From Petunia secreta (Eukaryota > Streptophyta > Magnoliopsida > Solanales > Solanaceae), in NCBI GenBank assembly GCA_029990175.1, contig JARKIP010000065.1, positions 4,158,501-4,222,500 on the forward strand: a stretch of DNA of 64,000 nt, written 5' to 3'. Position numbers and translations under genes: made by a program. Of the stretch, positions 45,496 to 57,070 are shown piece after piece. Position 1 is the first letter of the stretch; every line of letters begins with the position of its first letter. The notes below the pieces were generated by a model, which did no database searches, was not told where the DNA came from, and saw only the letters and a program-made list of their open reading frames with translations.

Positions 45496-45699
45496 GCCTA
45501 AAGTTGTGGCTCCACTCCACCCCTAAGCTTCTCTTGAGAAAAGAGGCATAGGGACCTCTCAAGTTACAAAAGAAGAGAAGGGGATATAAATTTCTTTTTC
45601 CTTTTCTTTTATTGGCTTGGAGTCATTAAGGGGTAATTAAGTGGGGAAGGGACTTGTTTGCAAATATTAAAACCTGATGCAAAAAGTAAAAAGTAGCAA

Positions 45700-45713
45700 A
45701 AAGTATATAAAAC
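45700..45713 (+). promoter_or_regulatory. possible TATA box of the Ulp1-like locus
   Basis: The string AAGTATATAAAACT, followed by a pyrimidine-rich leader, lies about 680 bp before the first ATG of the locus. Confidence 0.4.
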
Positions 45714-47375
45714 TTTCTCGGGTTTTTCTCTCTCATAACTGAAACAACACTTCCCCAAAACAAAACATCTACTTCACTTCTCCTTCCGTTTCTCTCTCTT
45801 GAAAAATTCTAAAAACCAACTGTTCATCGCCCAATTTTCATTGTTTTCTCTGATTCCGTCAAGATTTGTTTTGTTCATCATCGATTCCTGCATATTTTCT
45901 GATTATAAAAGCCGTGTTTGCATATAATAGGTACTTTTTTAATTTTTTTAAAGTAAAAACAATGTGGTACGTATGAAAACCCTCGTTTCATAATCTGCTT
46001 TGAGTTCTTTTTCTGGTGCATTTTCTGGGTTTGTTTGTGGATTATTACACATATAACCCAGAATAAATCGATTTATATGGTTTGTTTGGTACCCACAAAA
46101 AATTATGTGTAAATATTTGCAAATGTGTACATATCTTTGCAGATGTGTAAACAAAAGATGTGTAAAAATCTGCAAAGATGGGTATAGATCTTTGAAGATC
46201 TGTACACATCAATAATATGTGTATGTGTACACATATAAGAATATGTGTACACAGAAGAAGAAGTTGAAAAAATGCCGTATTATTTTTACACATATTCTTG
46301 ATGTATCTGCACCTGCCTAGATATAATCCTGTTGGAAGCTGGGTTCATTTAAATCTTACTATGTTATTCATTTTATTTGCTATGACAGATAAAATAGTTA
46401 GCACACGTTGTGGGGCTGCTAGTGTTAGTGGTAACAGTAACATGAGGGAAAGGAGGACTGATGGAAGAAGCGAGACGTCTGGACAGTCTAGCAAAAGAAC
46501 TAGAACTGCTAACAGTAGAGCATGATCAAATAAGGTCCAATCAGAGAGCCAAGCCAACATCGATATGTGTCAACCTGTAGAGGTTAATCAAATTCTTAGA
46601 GAAGTTGATCAGCAAGCTGCACTCATAGATAGTGGATCAAGCTCTGCAACTCATGTAGGGGAAAATAAGGACGGCAATGAAGACTGCAATATGGGAGAGA
46701 ATAATACACGTGATGGTGGGTCTGGAGAGAATGTAATTTCTACCACAACTGTTTAGAGAGAAGATGTAAGAGAGACTGTTGATATAGCTGTAATAGAAAC
46801 TGGTGATAGAGAAGAAAAAGTTGTTTGCGAGGGTAGAGAAGAAGGTGTTAGTGGCAGGGATAGAGAAGGAGAAGATTGTGTTCCTAGTGGAAGGGATGGA
46901 GAAGAAGGAGGAGGAAAACAAGGTGTTGCTGCTGAGAATGAGGAGAAAATTGGAGAACAACAAGAAGGAGGAGAAGGTGTTGGGGAAGGAAAAAAAGAAG
47001 CAGAACGTGCTGCTAGAAGAAATTGGAGAAAGCTGCTGAGGAAAATTATACATGATGATGATAGGAAGGAGGCGAGTAATTGGAAAAATTTAATGATGAT
47101 GGGGAGGCTGAGGAGACGGGTGAAGAAGTTGATGATGCCGGAGAGGATGAGGAGACAGTTAAAGAAGAGGATGCTGCAAAATCAGGGGAGGCAGTCCCAT
47201 AAGAGGTATGTAGTTAAGTGTACACATAATTTATATGTATACACACATAATTTATATGTACACATATAGCGTCAAGAATATGTATACATATAAGAATTAT
47301 GTGTACACATATGAATGATGTGTACATATAGGAATAATGTTTGAAAAAATGTAACTAATCACATCTCTTAATCAT

Positions 47376-47855
47376 TTGCAGGTTGAAGAGGAGGTTCTTG
47401 AGGGCACTATGATTTACCATCCTGATATGAATCTCAGGACCTTTATGGATGAACATGGTGAGTTCACCGTGGCCAAGGTTACACAAAGATCCTCCCTTTC
47501 TGGAGAAATGAAGAAGTTTCGAGATCTCTTGACCAATTTGGAGATGTTGGATAAATTTAAAGGTTTAGTGTTTGGGCACTTGCTGGGTCTGAGTGATAAA
47601 GTAATTTTTTCACCAAAATTATTTCATGGGCTCCGATTGCGGACCATAACTTGCAAGAAGACAAAAGAGGTATGGGTCAAATTTAATAGACTTCCTACTC
47701 GATTTGGGCTAAGAGAATTTGCATTAATGACCGGATTGTCCTGCGATGATTACCTAAATAAAGATCATTTGGAGGAGATGAAAACGAAGGGGGAACAGAT
47801 GTGGGATACGTTAATCGAGCACAATGGAGGAAAAAAGGCATATATCAGGAAGTGA
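47376..47855 (+). pseudogene. DUF1985-bearing exon of the Ulp1-like locus
   Basis: This 159-codon frame is the best preserved domain. The acceptor TTTGCAG ends at 47381. The frame closes at a TGA after an A-run near 47832, where a one-base change moves the reading into the next frame (47824-48141), which continues the same domain (DARMKYRLSLSWFAHSIL, SRPTKYFAKYPWGRKRFE). Confidence 0.7.
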
Positions 47856-48474
47856 GCTCTTGAAAGTAATCGGTGAAAGTGATCTAGATGCGAGAATGAA
47901 GTATCGACTTTCCCTTTCTTGGTTTGCGCACTCAATCTTATGTTCGAAGGATGCACGTATAAGTGTTGATCCTTTATTTATCTACTTAGCTTCTAGGCCT
48001 ACCAAATACTTCGCCAAGTATCCTTGGGGGAGAAAACGTTTTGAGATGACAATTAAGAGCCTAGTCAAGCCAGTGTCCGTAGAAATGAAAGGATACAACC
48101 TCTATAGCTTCCAAATGGGCATTCGTTGCATCGACATATGAAGCGATTCCATCCGTTCGACACCTGGAATTTGAAGACAAGCCCACAGAACCAAGGATGA
48201 TAAGATGGATCCCTACCAAGCAGGAGAGGGAATATGATCATATCCTTCGTCATGCTGATAACCCGATTAGTGATTTTTTGGTTATCATCCATTTGGTGGT
48301 TACACGTAGTTGAAATGTTTACACATATTACTTATATGTGTACACACAAGTAAAATGTAAACATATTATTTGTGTGTGCACGTATTATTAATCTGGGCAC
48401 ATAAATTATATGTGTACAGATATGTTATATTCCTGATCTTGATTTATTTATTTTTGGTTGGGATGGGGTTGCAG

Positions 48475-49383
48475 GTAGTGAACCCATTCCTTTTGCCTAC
48501 TCCAAGGGACAAGAGAAAGAGAAAGGGATTCATGAAAAAATTGGTGTCATTTGTAGATGAGGAGGATGAGTTGATCGATGGATTGACAGAAAGGTTTGAA
48601 GGTGCGCAAACTTTGAGGTTGGGGGATGCTGTTGTTGGTGAAAAAGTTGTTGCAGTTGTTGGTGATGTGGCATTTGTTGGTGATGGTGCAGTAGTTGTTC
48701 TAGAGCAAAGTGATAGAAGAAGGGATATTGTTCCAGAACAAAGTGGTGATGGAAGAGGAAATATTGGAGATAATGTTTTCGGAATGAGTGTGGACTTTGT
48801 TGATGAGAGAGTTAGAGAGAATGTTGACTGTAGTGGTAGTGGACATAGGCTTTTTGAAATGTCTGGTGGATATGGAGGTGAGGCTGGTGAGAGCACCTCC
48901 AAAAGACAGGGATGTAGCAGGTGCATATTGTGTGAAGGATGTAAGGAAGAAAATGAGAATGAAATGAAATTTTTGAAAGAATTGAAGGAAACCATTGATT
49001 TCCTAAAAAAGTGTGTTGAGGAGAAGCCGAAGAGGACTTTGTACCTTTCTAGGGTGCAGATGTCTCCATTTATTGCATCATTGAAGAAGGCGAGTGCCAC
49101 AAGGGCAAGGGCAGCGAAGGCGACAAGGGCTAGGGGGACCAGGCCAAGGGTTTCAAATGTTGAAGAGCAAGAGAGACCGTCGGTCGATATTTATAGACCA
49201 GCTTATCCAGATAAGGAGGTTGTATTTGATGCATACCTGAAGAAGAGAAACAAAGAGAAACATCATTTTATGGGTCATGAGTATAACTACCTCAACTTCC
49301 AAGATGTAATCTGCATGAAGAAGTGGCTGGAGAGTCAGGGACACTTTTCTGTGTCTATTTACACATATGATATGTACACATAA
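48475..49383 (+). pseudogene. linker exon of the Ulp1-like locus
   Basis: The acceptor GGGGTTGCAG ends at 48474. The exon encodes a basic start, a long Val/Gly/Asp-rich linker, a Cys cluster (CSRCILCEGC) and a basic stretch (ATRARAAKATRARGTRPR), then VFDAYLKKRNKEKHHFMG. The useful part ends near 49335; the remainder is probably intron. Confidence 0.55.
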
Positions 49384-49756
49384 ATCATATTGATGTGTAC
49401 ATCTCAAATATGTGACTGTTTTTTTAATTACCATCTTATTTATATGTTTTTACTCAACTTTGTTTTCTTTTCATTATTATATAACATGTTGATGAGATTT
49501 TGAACTTTATGTGGATAAGGCAGAAGGAATTCCACAGGCACTACGACAAGATCGATGTCATATTGGATATGAACTTTTGTACAAAGCTGACTGCAGCGTA
49601 CCATGATTTTATAAAGAGTGCTGATGAATAAGAAATTTCATTTGAAGAATGTATGAAGGTGCAGCAGTGTGAGGAAGGGCTTCTTGATTATGCTAGTGGA
49701 AAGGTACCTTACCTGGTAGGCGTAAATGGGATGGTGCGAAAGGAATATTCACTGTC

Positions 49757-50146
49757 TTGAACATTGAGAAAAAGCATGATGTCACAGCCATCTTTCTGAT
49801 TGAGCAGGCCAAGATTGAGCTATATGATTGCTACATGGGGTTGTATAGTGAAGATGTATTTTCTCCATTCGTCATACCAATCACGATTATGTTCCCAAAG
49901 TTCATAAGAGACTGCGGTAGATTCAAACATTTGCCAGAGGAGATCCTTAACAAGGATATGTGGCCTTATGAACGAGTACTGAATCTGCCAAGGAATGAAA
50001 CAACAACTGCGTGTGGTGGGAATTCGGTTATGTACATGGAGCACCTCTTGAGAAATACTCCAATGACAGACCTGCATGATAGTTCAATGGAAGACATGAG
50101 AAAGAAGTGGGTTGTGGACATATTTTACGAGAAAATAGAGCCCTAA
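49757..50146 (+). pseudogene. Ulp1-like C-terminal protease exon
   Basis: The 129-codon frame contains KKHDVTAIFLIEQAKIELYD (the His and Asp region of C48 peptidases) and NETTTACGGNSVMYMEHLL (the Cys region). It ends at a normal-looking C-terminus, FYEKIEP. Active Ulp1-like proteases usually show D-C-G at the Cys; here it is A-C-G. Confidence 0.6.
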
Positions 50147-50289
50147 GTTGTTGTGGATGAACTAATTTTATTGATAATTTTAATCTTTTTGTTTTTCTTA
50201 GTCTGTATGGATAATTTTATTTCTTTTTGATTTTACGTTTTTGGTGTCGTGGTTAGACTAAACCTTACAACTCTTACATTGTATGTTAT

Positions 50290-50800
50290 ACATGCTCAAC
50301 TTTCTTTTATGTGTACACAAAGTTAACGGTGTGTAGAAATGACTTGCGTATTTCCTCCTGTCTGTCAAACTTATATATTATGTGTACACATAAGAATTAC
50401 GTGTAGAAAATGACTTGATTAATTTGCACGTCTTCTTTACACATATATATTATCTGTACACATAAGTAATACGTGTAGAAAATTACTTGATTAATTTACA
50501 CGTCTTTCGTACACATATATATTATGCGTACACATATTTTATATGTGTAGAAAATTACTTGATTAATTTGCACAAGTCTTCTCGACCTATATATATCTTG
50601 ATTAATGTGCACAAATCTTTCCTACACATATATATATATATATCAATTTTCACGTCTTTCCTAAACATAATATATATGTGTACACATAAGAAATACGTGT
50701 AGAAAATTACTTGATTAATTTTCACATGTCTTCCCTACCCATATATATCCTGATAAATTTACACAAGTCTTTCCCTACACATATAATATATGTGAGAGGT
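50290..50800. repeat. TGTGTACACAT / GTGTAGAAAATTACTTG array
   Basis: Units of about 65-80 bp recur about six times. Each combines ACACATATATATTAT, GTACACATAAGWAATACGTGTAGAAAAT and TACTTGATTAATTTRCAC. The array lies right after the Ulp1-like locus and shares its TGTGTACACAT core with that locus's introns. Confidence 0.8.
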
Positions 50801-50877
50801 GTCGTAAAATTACCTTGAAAAATTCTCTCTATCGCAATGGCGACAGGCACAAGTTAAGATAAGGTGTGCCACTGTGG

Positions 50878-51079
50878 ATGGCCGGAACTAAGAAGAAGAG
50901 AGGGAGGCCACCGAAGACGATAATGATAACTATAATAGGAAGTTCAGTAAGCAGTATAATTAGAGCACCAAGTCCGGAACAAATAGTCACGCTGGAAGTG
51001 ATGTCACCAGGAGAATCTGAAATTGGAAAGCATACTGAAGCTAAGAGCCAAATTGGGAGTAGCAAATCTGTTAACATGA
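50878..51079 (+). pseudogene. LINE ORF1, first part
   Basis: The frame starts at ATG 50878 with KKKRGRPPK, an AT-hook-like basic stretch seen at the start of many plant LINE ORF1 proteins. It runs on as a Ser/Ile-rich region. It is cut at 51079 by an LTR element; CATGA at 51075-51079 is half of the target duplication. Confidence 0.65.
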
Positions 51080-51481
51080 TGATAAGACTCAAATCACGGA
51101 AGCAAGTAAAATAGAGACGGAAGCAATTAAGACACGATAACCAAGAAATAGAGATGGGAAGAACAGAAAATAGGAGAAAAGAATGAATCAAACTAAACAC
51201 ATAGATTGATTCAAAAGGGAGAAGAGACTTGAACCATTAAACGGGACTCACACTAGCAGTGATCCACCATGGATTCAACGTAAGAGATACATGGTGGATC
51301 ACCGCTAGTGTGAGTCAGTTTAATGGTTCAAGTCTCTTCTCCCTTTTGAATCAATCTATGTGTTTAGTTTGATTCATTCTTTTCTCCTATTTTCTGTTCT
51401 TCCACATCCCTATTTCTTCGTTATCGTGTCTTAATTGCTTCCACCTCTATTTTAGTTGCTTCCGCGATTTGAGTCTTATCA
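51080..51481 (+). repeat. rearranged 5' LTR: inverted repeat of LTR ends
   Basis: 51080-51268 is the reverse complement of the last 189 bp of the LTR, and 51293-51481 is that same LTR end in forward direction. A 24-nt loop (51269-51292) separates them. The normal first 560 bp of the LTR are absent. The arms match with only a few differences. Confidence 0.85.
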
Positions 51482-52571
51482 GTTGGTATCAGAGCAAGGC
51501 TCGAGTTTCGTTTCTACGAACCCCCGACCCTTGATTCTTCGTGCTTAGGTTAGTTTCTTTAGATTTCTTGTTGTTGAAGTTATTGAAAGAAGAAAATTAC
51601 AAAAAAAAAAAAAGTTTCTTCAAAATCAATGTTACCGAACTCCAAATCACACGATTCTTGTTTCAATTTATTCGTTTTGCAATGAAGAACGAACGCCGGT
51701 AATCAATTCCACAACCCCATAATCAAACAACCCAAGAATCAACCAAATTCATCAAGAACAAAGGGTTTTGGGAGGGTTTAACAATTTGGGGTTTCAAATT
51801 TTCAAATCAATCCAATCCACAAGATTGTGGTACCCAAACGTCGGGTTTTCAACAAGGATCAAGAATATATAACACCCATAACTCGAATCGAACACACCAA
51901 GAAGATACAACAATTTTTGAATTTTTGATTTTTTCAATTTTTTTTGTATTTTTTTCTTCAACAACAAGAAACTAAAGTAAAGATAAGATGAACAAGGCTT
52001 GGTGTGTTGACCATAAGCTTGGAGGTCATAAGGAACTTAGTTGCTTAATCTTGCATGTTCCATGTCTAATTGATCTCTTTGCTTGTTATGGTAGTGAGTG
52101 CTTTTCATTGTTGAGCCAAGAACTTGTTATTTTCTTTGGAGACCTCTTTTTTTTTTTTTTTTTTTTTGGTATTGATACTTGGCTCTATCACAAAAGTGTG
52201 CTTTCCATAGCACTTTCACTCAGTCTTGTTGGACTTGCCTACTCTTGTAGTGGGAAGTTTTGGTTTGTTTTTATTGGGCTTCAGGATCATAGGAATTTTG
52301 ATGGCTTGATCTTGCATATTCTTTACCCTATTGATCTCTTTGATGAATCATGTATTGAGTGCACCCATTGGGGAAGCCAAGTACTTTTTGTTTTCTTTGG
52401 AAACATGCGCTTTATCATTGTCATTGATACTTGGTTATACCATAAGAGTGTGTTTTCTACACTACTTGCACTAACCTACTCTTGTAGTAGGATATTTGGC
52501 TTGTTCTTGTCTTTGATTTTAGGTCTTGATGGTTTGATTTCGAGGACGAAATCCTTTCAAGAAGGGAAGGA
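51482..52571 (+). other. interior of a non-autonomous gypsy-like element
   Basis: About 1.09 kb lies between the primer site and the polypurine tract AAGAAGGGAAGGA (52559-52571). It contains two diverged copies of a roughly 240-bp segment (about 52000-52262 and 52277-52500), sharing TTGATCTCTTTG, GAGTGC, CCAAG and TTTCTTTGGA blocks. The last codons read SRTKSFQEGKDD, like the tail of a gypsy polyprotein. There is no enzyme domain; the 224-codon frame from 51988 is not a recognisable protein. Confidence 0.65.
51484..51495 (+). other. primer binding site
   Basis: TGGTATCAGAGC follows the LTR end by two bases, the initiator-Met tRNA type. Confidence 0.85.
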
Positions 52572-53319
52572 TGATAAGCCTCAAATCGAGCTTAAAGTAC
52601 TTACCATCAAGAGCCGGGATTGGAGGATGCAAACGACTAGAAGTCAAGAGTGTTGGAGGTGAATTGAAGCCGTTTCGGAAAGATCCAGGCCGAGGCGCCC
52701 CGCCCAGACCAACCAGGCGCTCCGCCCTAGAAGGCAGGCTTTCAGGCGCCCCTCCCAGCCTTGGGGCGCTTCGCCCAAACCCCTGCACAGTGGGGCGCTC
52801 CGCCCACTATTCAGGCGCCCCGCCTAGGCCTCTCCACTGATCACTTTGTGAGGCGCTCCGCCTAAGCTTGGGCGCTCCGCCCGATATGCTGAGTTGCGGG
52901 ATTATTAAGTGTGTTAAGACTATTTTGACCCTACGTGGTCTTTTATCCTAAAGCCTAATGTGTGGGCTATTTAGTCATTTTACTTAGTGCCTAAAAAACC
53001 CCTATAAATAGCTAGATAGCTTATTTCATTCCTTAGTTAGTTAATGTTGAATTGAGAGAATAGAAGATAGAATAGGCTTGGCCATTCTTGTTGAAGCTTG
53101 GCTTCATGTATCTCTTACGTTGAATCTATGGTGGATCACCGCTAGTGTGAGTCCCGTTTAATGGTTCAAGTCTCTTCTCCCTTTTGAATCAATCTATGTG
53201 TTTAGTTTGATTCATTCTTTTCTCCTATTTTCTATTCTTCCCCATCCCTATTTCTTGGTTATCGTGTCTTAATTGCTTCCGCCTCTATTTTACTTGCTTC
53301 CGCGATTTGAGTCTTATCA
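52572..53319 (+). repeat. 3' LTR of the non-autonomous element
   Basis: This 748-bp LTR begins TGATAAGCCTC and ends GAGTCTTATCA, a good inverted pair. A TATA box (CCTATAAATAG) lies near 53001. A GC-rich block at about 52690-52890 has repeated GGCGCYCCGCC motifs. Confidence 0.85.
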
Positions 53320-53324
53320 CATGA

Positions 53325-54144
53325 TAAGATCAATTCTGCAACCAATAAGGGAAGAGCAGCTAAGAGCGGTGCCAATAAGTAATATAGCATCATCCTCAGC
53401 TGCAAACCCTCATCTAAAGCAACAAGAAAATCCAGATCTAAAGCAAAATCAAAATAAAGGACCAAATAGAGAAGAGAAGCTGGAAGAGAAAGATTGAGTA
53501 CAAGCAGAAGAGAAAACATGGAGAAGCCTGTTTACTGGAAACCGAGCAGCACAAAGTGGTATGAATCTAGCTTACATAACTCCAGAAATAATTGAAGGGC
53601 AATATATAGTGAAATTATATCTGAATGAAATCAAATCTGTGAATCATAAGTGAAAAAGCACCTTGGCAGCCTATGTAATTGGGGAAAATCCTGGCAATAA
53701 CTATATAAAGAGATATATGGCACAATTTTGGGGTAATGTAGCACAACCAGATCTATATCTTCATGAAAATGGATATTACCTCATTAAATTCAAAAGCGTA
53801 GATGATATGCAGGAAATACTATATGCAGGACCATATAGTATGGGAAATATACCAATTATCCTTAAACAGTGGACACCTGATTTTGATTACAATGCTGAAT
53901 TCCTCACAGACATACCACTTTGGGTTAAATTCCCAAACCCGTCCCTAAATTGCTGGAGCTGTGACTCATTGAGTAGAGTGGCTAGTGCGATAGGAAAACC
54001 ATTATTTGCAGATGAGTTCACTACAAAGAAACTAAGAATATCCTGTACTAGAAGCTTAATTGAGACAATTTCACAAGAACCTTGCCTAAAGGGGTGACTG
54101 TGATGGATCCTTGTGGTAACTAGTTCACACAGCCAGTAATATAT
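53325..54144 (+). pseudogene. LINE ORF1, middle part with DUF4283
   Basis: This continues the ORF1 cut at 51079. A Gln/Asn-rich linker (QNQNKGPNREEKLEEK) is followed by stops near 53495 and 53651. Then comes a DUF4283 domain (53663-54097, 144 codons): AAYVIGENPGNNYIKRYM, YYLIKFKSVDDMQEIL and ILKQWTPDFDYNAEF. DUF4283 is the nucleic-acid-binding part of plant LINE ORF1. A frameshift lies near 54090. A gypsy element cuts it at 54144. Confidence 0.75.
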
Positions 54145-55589
54145 TGAAACGACCCAAAGCATCATTTCTCATAACCGGAGCTCCGTTGAGTAAACGAACG
54201 ACTCTGTTAGCTTCAAAGGAGCATTTTTGGTATGCATGCAAAGTTTGATAGTTTTGGGATGTTGTTTGGTTTGTATACTGCAAACAATTCATTTTCAATT
54301 TCGCTAGATAGTTTTAAATAGCTTGGGCAGGTCATTTTATGTTCTAGAGCTCCGTTAGGGAATCCGTCAATTCTAAGAGCTTCGTATTATCATTTATGAC
54401 TTATGGGAACTTTTGAAATTTCATTCCGAGTCTGTTTGCTCATTTTGGGTAACTCACTAGTTGAGTTTGGACGCTTGGATTGAGTGTTTGAGGTTTGATT
54501 TGTGTAGGGATAATTCCAATAGTTTTTTATGTTATTTGGGTCCTAACGCAACTGGAATCATTCAATTCGGAGTTCGTTTGATTAGTTTTGACTCTTAGCG
54601 TGAAGGCTAGAGGTTTATGGAGTCTAAGTTGCTGACAAGTTAATTTTGGAAGCTTATATCTCCTTCATGAAAACATTTTTTTCTACGATTCTTGATTCTA
54701 AGCTGTAGCCTAGTGAATCTAGTTTCCAACAGTTTAAACTGCGTATCAATCGGAGTTTTATATAAAAAGTTATAGTAATTTTACTGGTGGCTGCCAGCTT
54801 GCCAAGTCTTAGTCCCTAGGGGCAAATTCGTCAATATGTTGGCTGTAAATGTATAAATGTCGATCTTGAGTCATATATTACAATTTTTGACGACCAAGAG
54901 CTTGAAAAATGGGGAATTTCAAGGGAGTATCTTGAGAGAACATCAAGGTATGGATTCTTAACCCCTATAGCTCATTATATCATGATTTTATCTTAGATTT
55001 GGGATTAAATCCATGGTTTATGAAATGGAATTTGGGTTTGAGGGTAAGTACCCTATTTCTTGAAATTTGAGTCTGATTCGGACTCCAATTGAGGCGTATT
55101 ATATATGAACGAACTCGTATCCGGAAACAAGTTGTAATTTTGAAATCGTGAAGTCGAGGGGAGTTCGATGACGTAATTTGTTCATGGTTTTGGACATGTG
55201 AGCTCGGGGTTGGTTCGGTACAGGTACTTTCTTGATCCCGGACCTTTGGAAATGGGATTTTAATTCCGTTATAAGTTGTTTTGTGACTGGTTCCTACTCT
55301 ATTGAATAAAGTGGGAGCTCACAAAGCGGAAACAATAAAGAATGACTGTCCAGGGATAACAAGATTTGCTCGCACTGAGGTGAGTGGTTTTTATCCATTT
55401 CTTTGTAGCCTTATGCCTATGGATTTGTCGGTGTATCTCTCTATTCATGCATAGCTGCCGATAAATGCATACTTACTATGTGGATTTTTTTTAAAAGCAT
55501 GATTTACAGTGTATGGGTTAATAAAATTTGTAGCTTTAGTCGGCATGTCTCCAGGGAATCTATGATCCGGTTTGATATTACTTACGCGG

Positions 55590-56090
55590 ATGGCTCGTCC
55601 TACACGCTTGTAGGAGGATGTATGCGTATATGGTTGGCTCGACCTGCATGCCACATGGGGTATACATCACATGAGGTTGGCTCGACATGCGTGCCTACAC
55701 ATGTTCTATATGGTTGGCTCGTCCTACACGCTTGTAGGAGGATGTATGCCTATATTTTTTGCTCGACCTGCACGCTGCAAGGGGTATACATCATATGAGG
55801 TTGGCTCGACATGCGTGCTTCCACGGGTTCTATATGGTTGGCTCATCCTACACTCTTGTAGGAGGATGTATGCCTATATGGTTAGCTCGACCTGCACACC
55901 ACAGGGAGTATACATCACATGAGGTTGGCTCGACATGCGTGCCTACACGGGTTTTATATTGTTGGCTCGTCCTACACGCTTGTAGGAGGATGTATGTCTA
56001 TATGTTTAGCTTGACCTGCATGCCGCATGGGGTATACATCACATGAGGTTGGCTCGACATGCGCGCCTACACGCCTATAGCGGATTTATA
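55590..56090 (+). repeat. tandem array, unit 124-126 bp, inside the LTR
   Basis: About four units start with GAGGTTGGCTCGACATGCG near 55672, 55798, 55922 and 56046. Each includes CGTCCTACACGCTTGTAGGAGG and GGGGTATACATCA. Short plus-strand ORFs here are repeats of the unit in frame, not genes. Confidence 0.85.
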
Positions 56091-56660
56091 TGTGAACAGG
56101 TTGGACGTTGGTCCGATAAATATGATTAGCTCGGCATGCATGCCTGCATGGTTTAATTATATTGCATTATATGCTTAGTACTTTATACTTTGTCTGCTTT
56201 TTTGCTTATCTGATAAACAGGAATTTACTTGTTCATATTTACACTGTTGTTTAATCTATGGCTTCCCGGAAGGGTTGTCCGGTTTATTGGGCAATCTAAA
56301 AGGCCCCACTCACCAGTCATCTGGACTGACCTGCATGCCGCATGGGGTATACATCACATGAGGTTGGCTCGACATGCGCGCCTACGTGGGTTCTATATGG
56401 TTGGCTCGGCCTACACGCCTGTAAGGGATTTATATGTGAACAGGTTGGACGTTGGTCTGGTAAATATGATTTGCTTGGCATGCATGCCTACATGGTTTAA
56501 TTATATTGCATTATATGCTTAGTACTTTATGCTTTGTCTGCTTTGTTGCTTATCTGATAAACAGGAATTTACTTAATCATATTTACACTGTTGTTTAATC
56601 TATGGCTTCCCGGAAGGGTTGTCCGGTTTATTGGGAATCTGGAAGGCCCCACTCACCAGT
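56016..56660 (+). repeat. 315-bp tandem duplication in the LTR
   Basis: 56016-56330 and 56331 to about 56660 are near copies. Both begin CTGCATGCCGCATGGGG and include GGCTTCCCGGAAGGGTTGTCCGG. Confidence 0.8.
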
Positions 56661-57058
56661 CATCTGGACTGATAGGTTTGCATTATTTTTCTTCTTTTGG
56701 TTTTTTTCTTAGCGGCATGCGTTGATCGTGCTTTTGGACTGAGTTCGTGGATACCGAGATCACATCAGATAGGAGTAATGGTGAGCTGCCCTTTTATTTG
56801 GAGGGTCACCGGAGTTATTGACTAAGAACATATGGTGTAATTCTTTCTTTCGAATGTTTGAGTTGTATTTTTACTCTAAATCTAGTGATAGATCTTCATG
56901 ACTATGTAGTATTATGGAACCTGTTCAGTTATTTTCCGCTATTGTTTCTTATTTCTTTTTGGGTTGTGTCTTATTCTTCGGATTCAAGATTTGACAGGTT
57001 CACCCAACAGGTTGGGGACTGGGTGCCCACACAACCTGAAAATTCGGGTCGTGTTAAT

Positions 57059-57070
57059 TGGTATTAGAGC
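57059..57070 (+). other. primer binding site with one change
   Basis: TGGTATTAGAGC follows the LTR and differs from TGGTATCAGAGC by one C-to-T change. Confidence 0.75.

Larger units (their letters stand above)
46382..50146 (+). pseudogene. DUF1985 / Ulp1-like cysteine protease gene, degenerate
   Basis: This resembles the large plant family of DUF1985 plus Ulp1 (C48 peptidase) proteins, many of which travel in Mutator-like elements. Exon 1 (about 46382-47196) is acidic and low-complexity; TGA at 46523, TAG at 46754 and a shift near 47080 break it. Exon 2 (from 47382) holds DUF1985: FKGLVFGHLLGLSDK, FSPKLFHGLRL, TRFGLREFALMTGLSC. Shifts near 47845 and 48113 lead on to YEAIPSVRHLEF. Exon 3 (48475 to about 49335) has a nuclear-signal-like RDKRKRK and CSRCILCEGC. 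The last part (about 49520-50146) has a TAA at about 49629, then the protease-like KKHDVTAIFLIEQAKIELYD and TTACGGNSVMYMEHLL. There the usual Asp before the catalytic Cys is Ala. Five or more lesions argue against function. Confidence 0.7.
51080..53319 (+). mobile_element. non-autonomous LTR element, gypsy-derived (2.24 kb)
   Basis: A perfect target duplication CATGA (51075-51079 and 53320-53324) flanks the unit, and the LINE ORF1 resumes on the other side. The 3' LTR and primer site are normal; the 5' LTR is rearranged. The same family left the solo LTR at 17428-18192. Confidence 0.85.
54145..57056 (+). repeat. 5' LTR of a decayed gypsy element
   Basis: This 2912-bp LTR begins TGAAACGACC and ends GGTCGTGTTA, where a C-to-T change has altered the usual CA. 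It carries a 124-126-bp tandem array and a 315-bp duplication. It shares its ends and general plan with the LARD-like element's LTR but not its inner arrays. Confidence 0.8.

Noticed and set aside
48444..49100. 218-codon minus-strand ORF
   Set aside because: It is antisense to the linker exon of the Ulp1-like locus and is Ser/Thr/Phe-rich without domain text.
51988..52662. 224-codon ORF in the non-autonomous element as a novel gene
   Set aside because: It spans two diverged copies of a 240-bp non-coding segment and a poly-T run and crosses the polypurine tract into the LTR. Only its SRTKSFQEGKDD end looks coding-derived.
55478..56522. Chain of 83-106-codon plus-strand ORFs
   Set aside because: They are the 125-bp LTR array read in frame, with no start context or domain.
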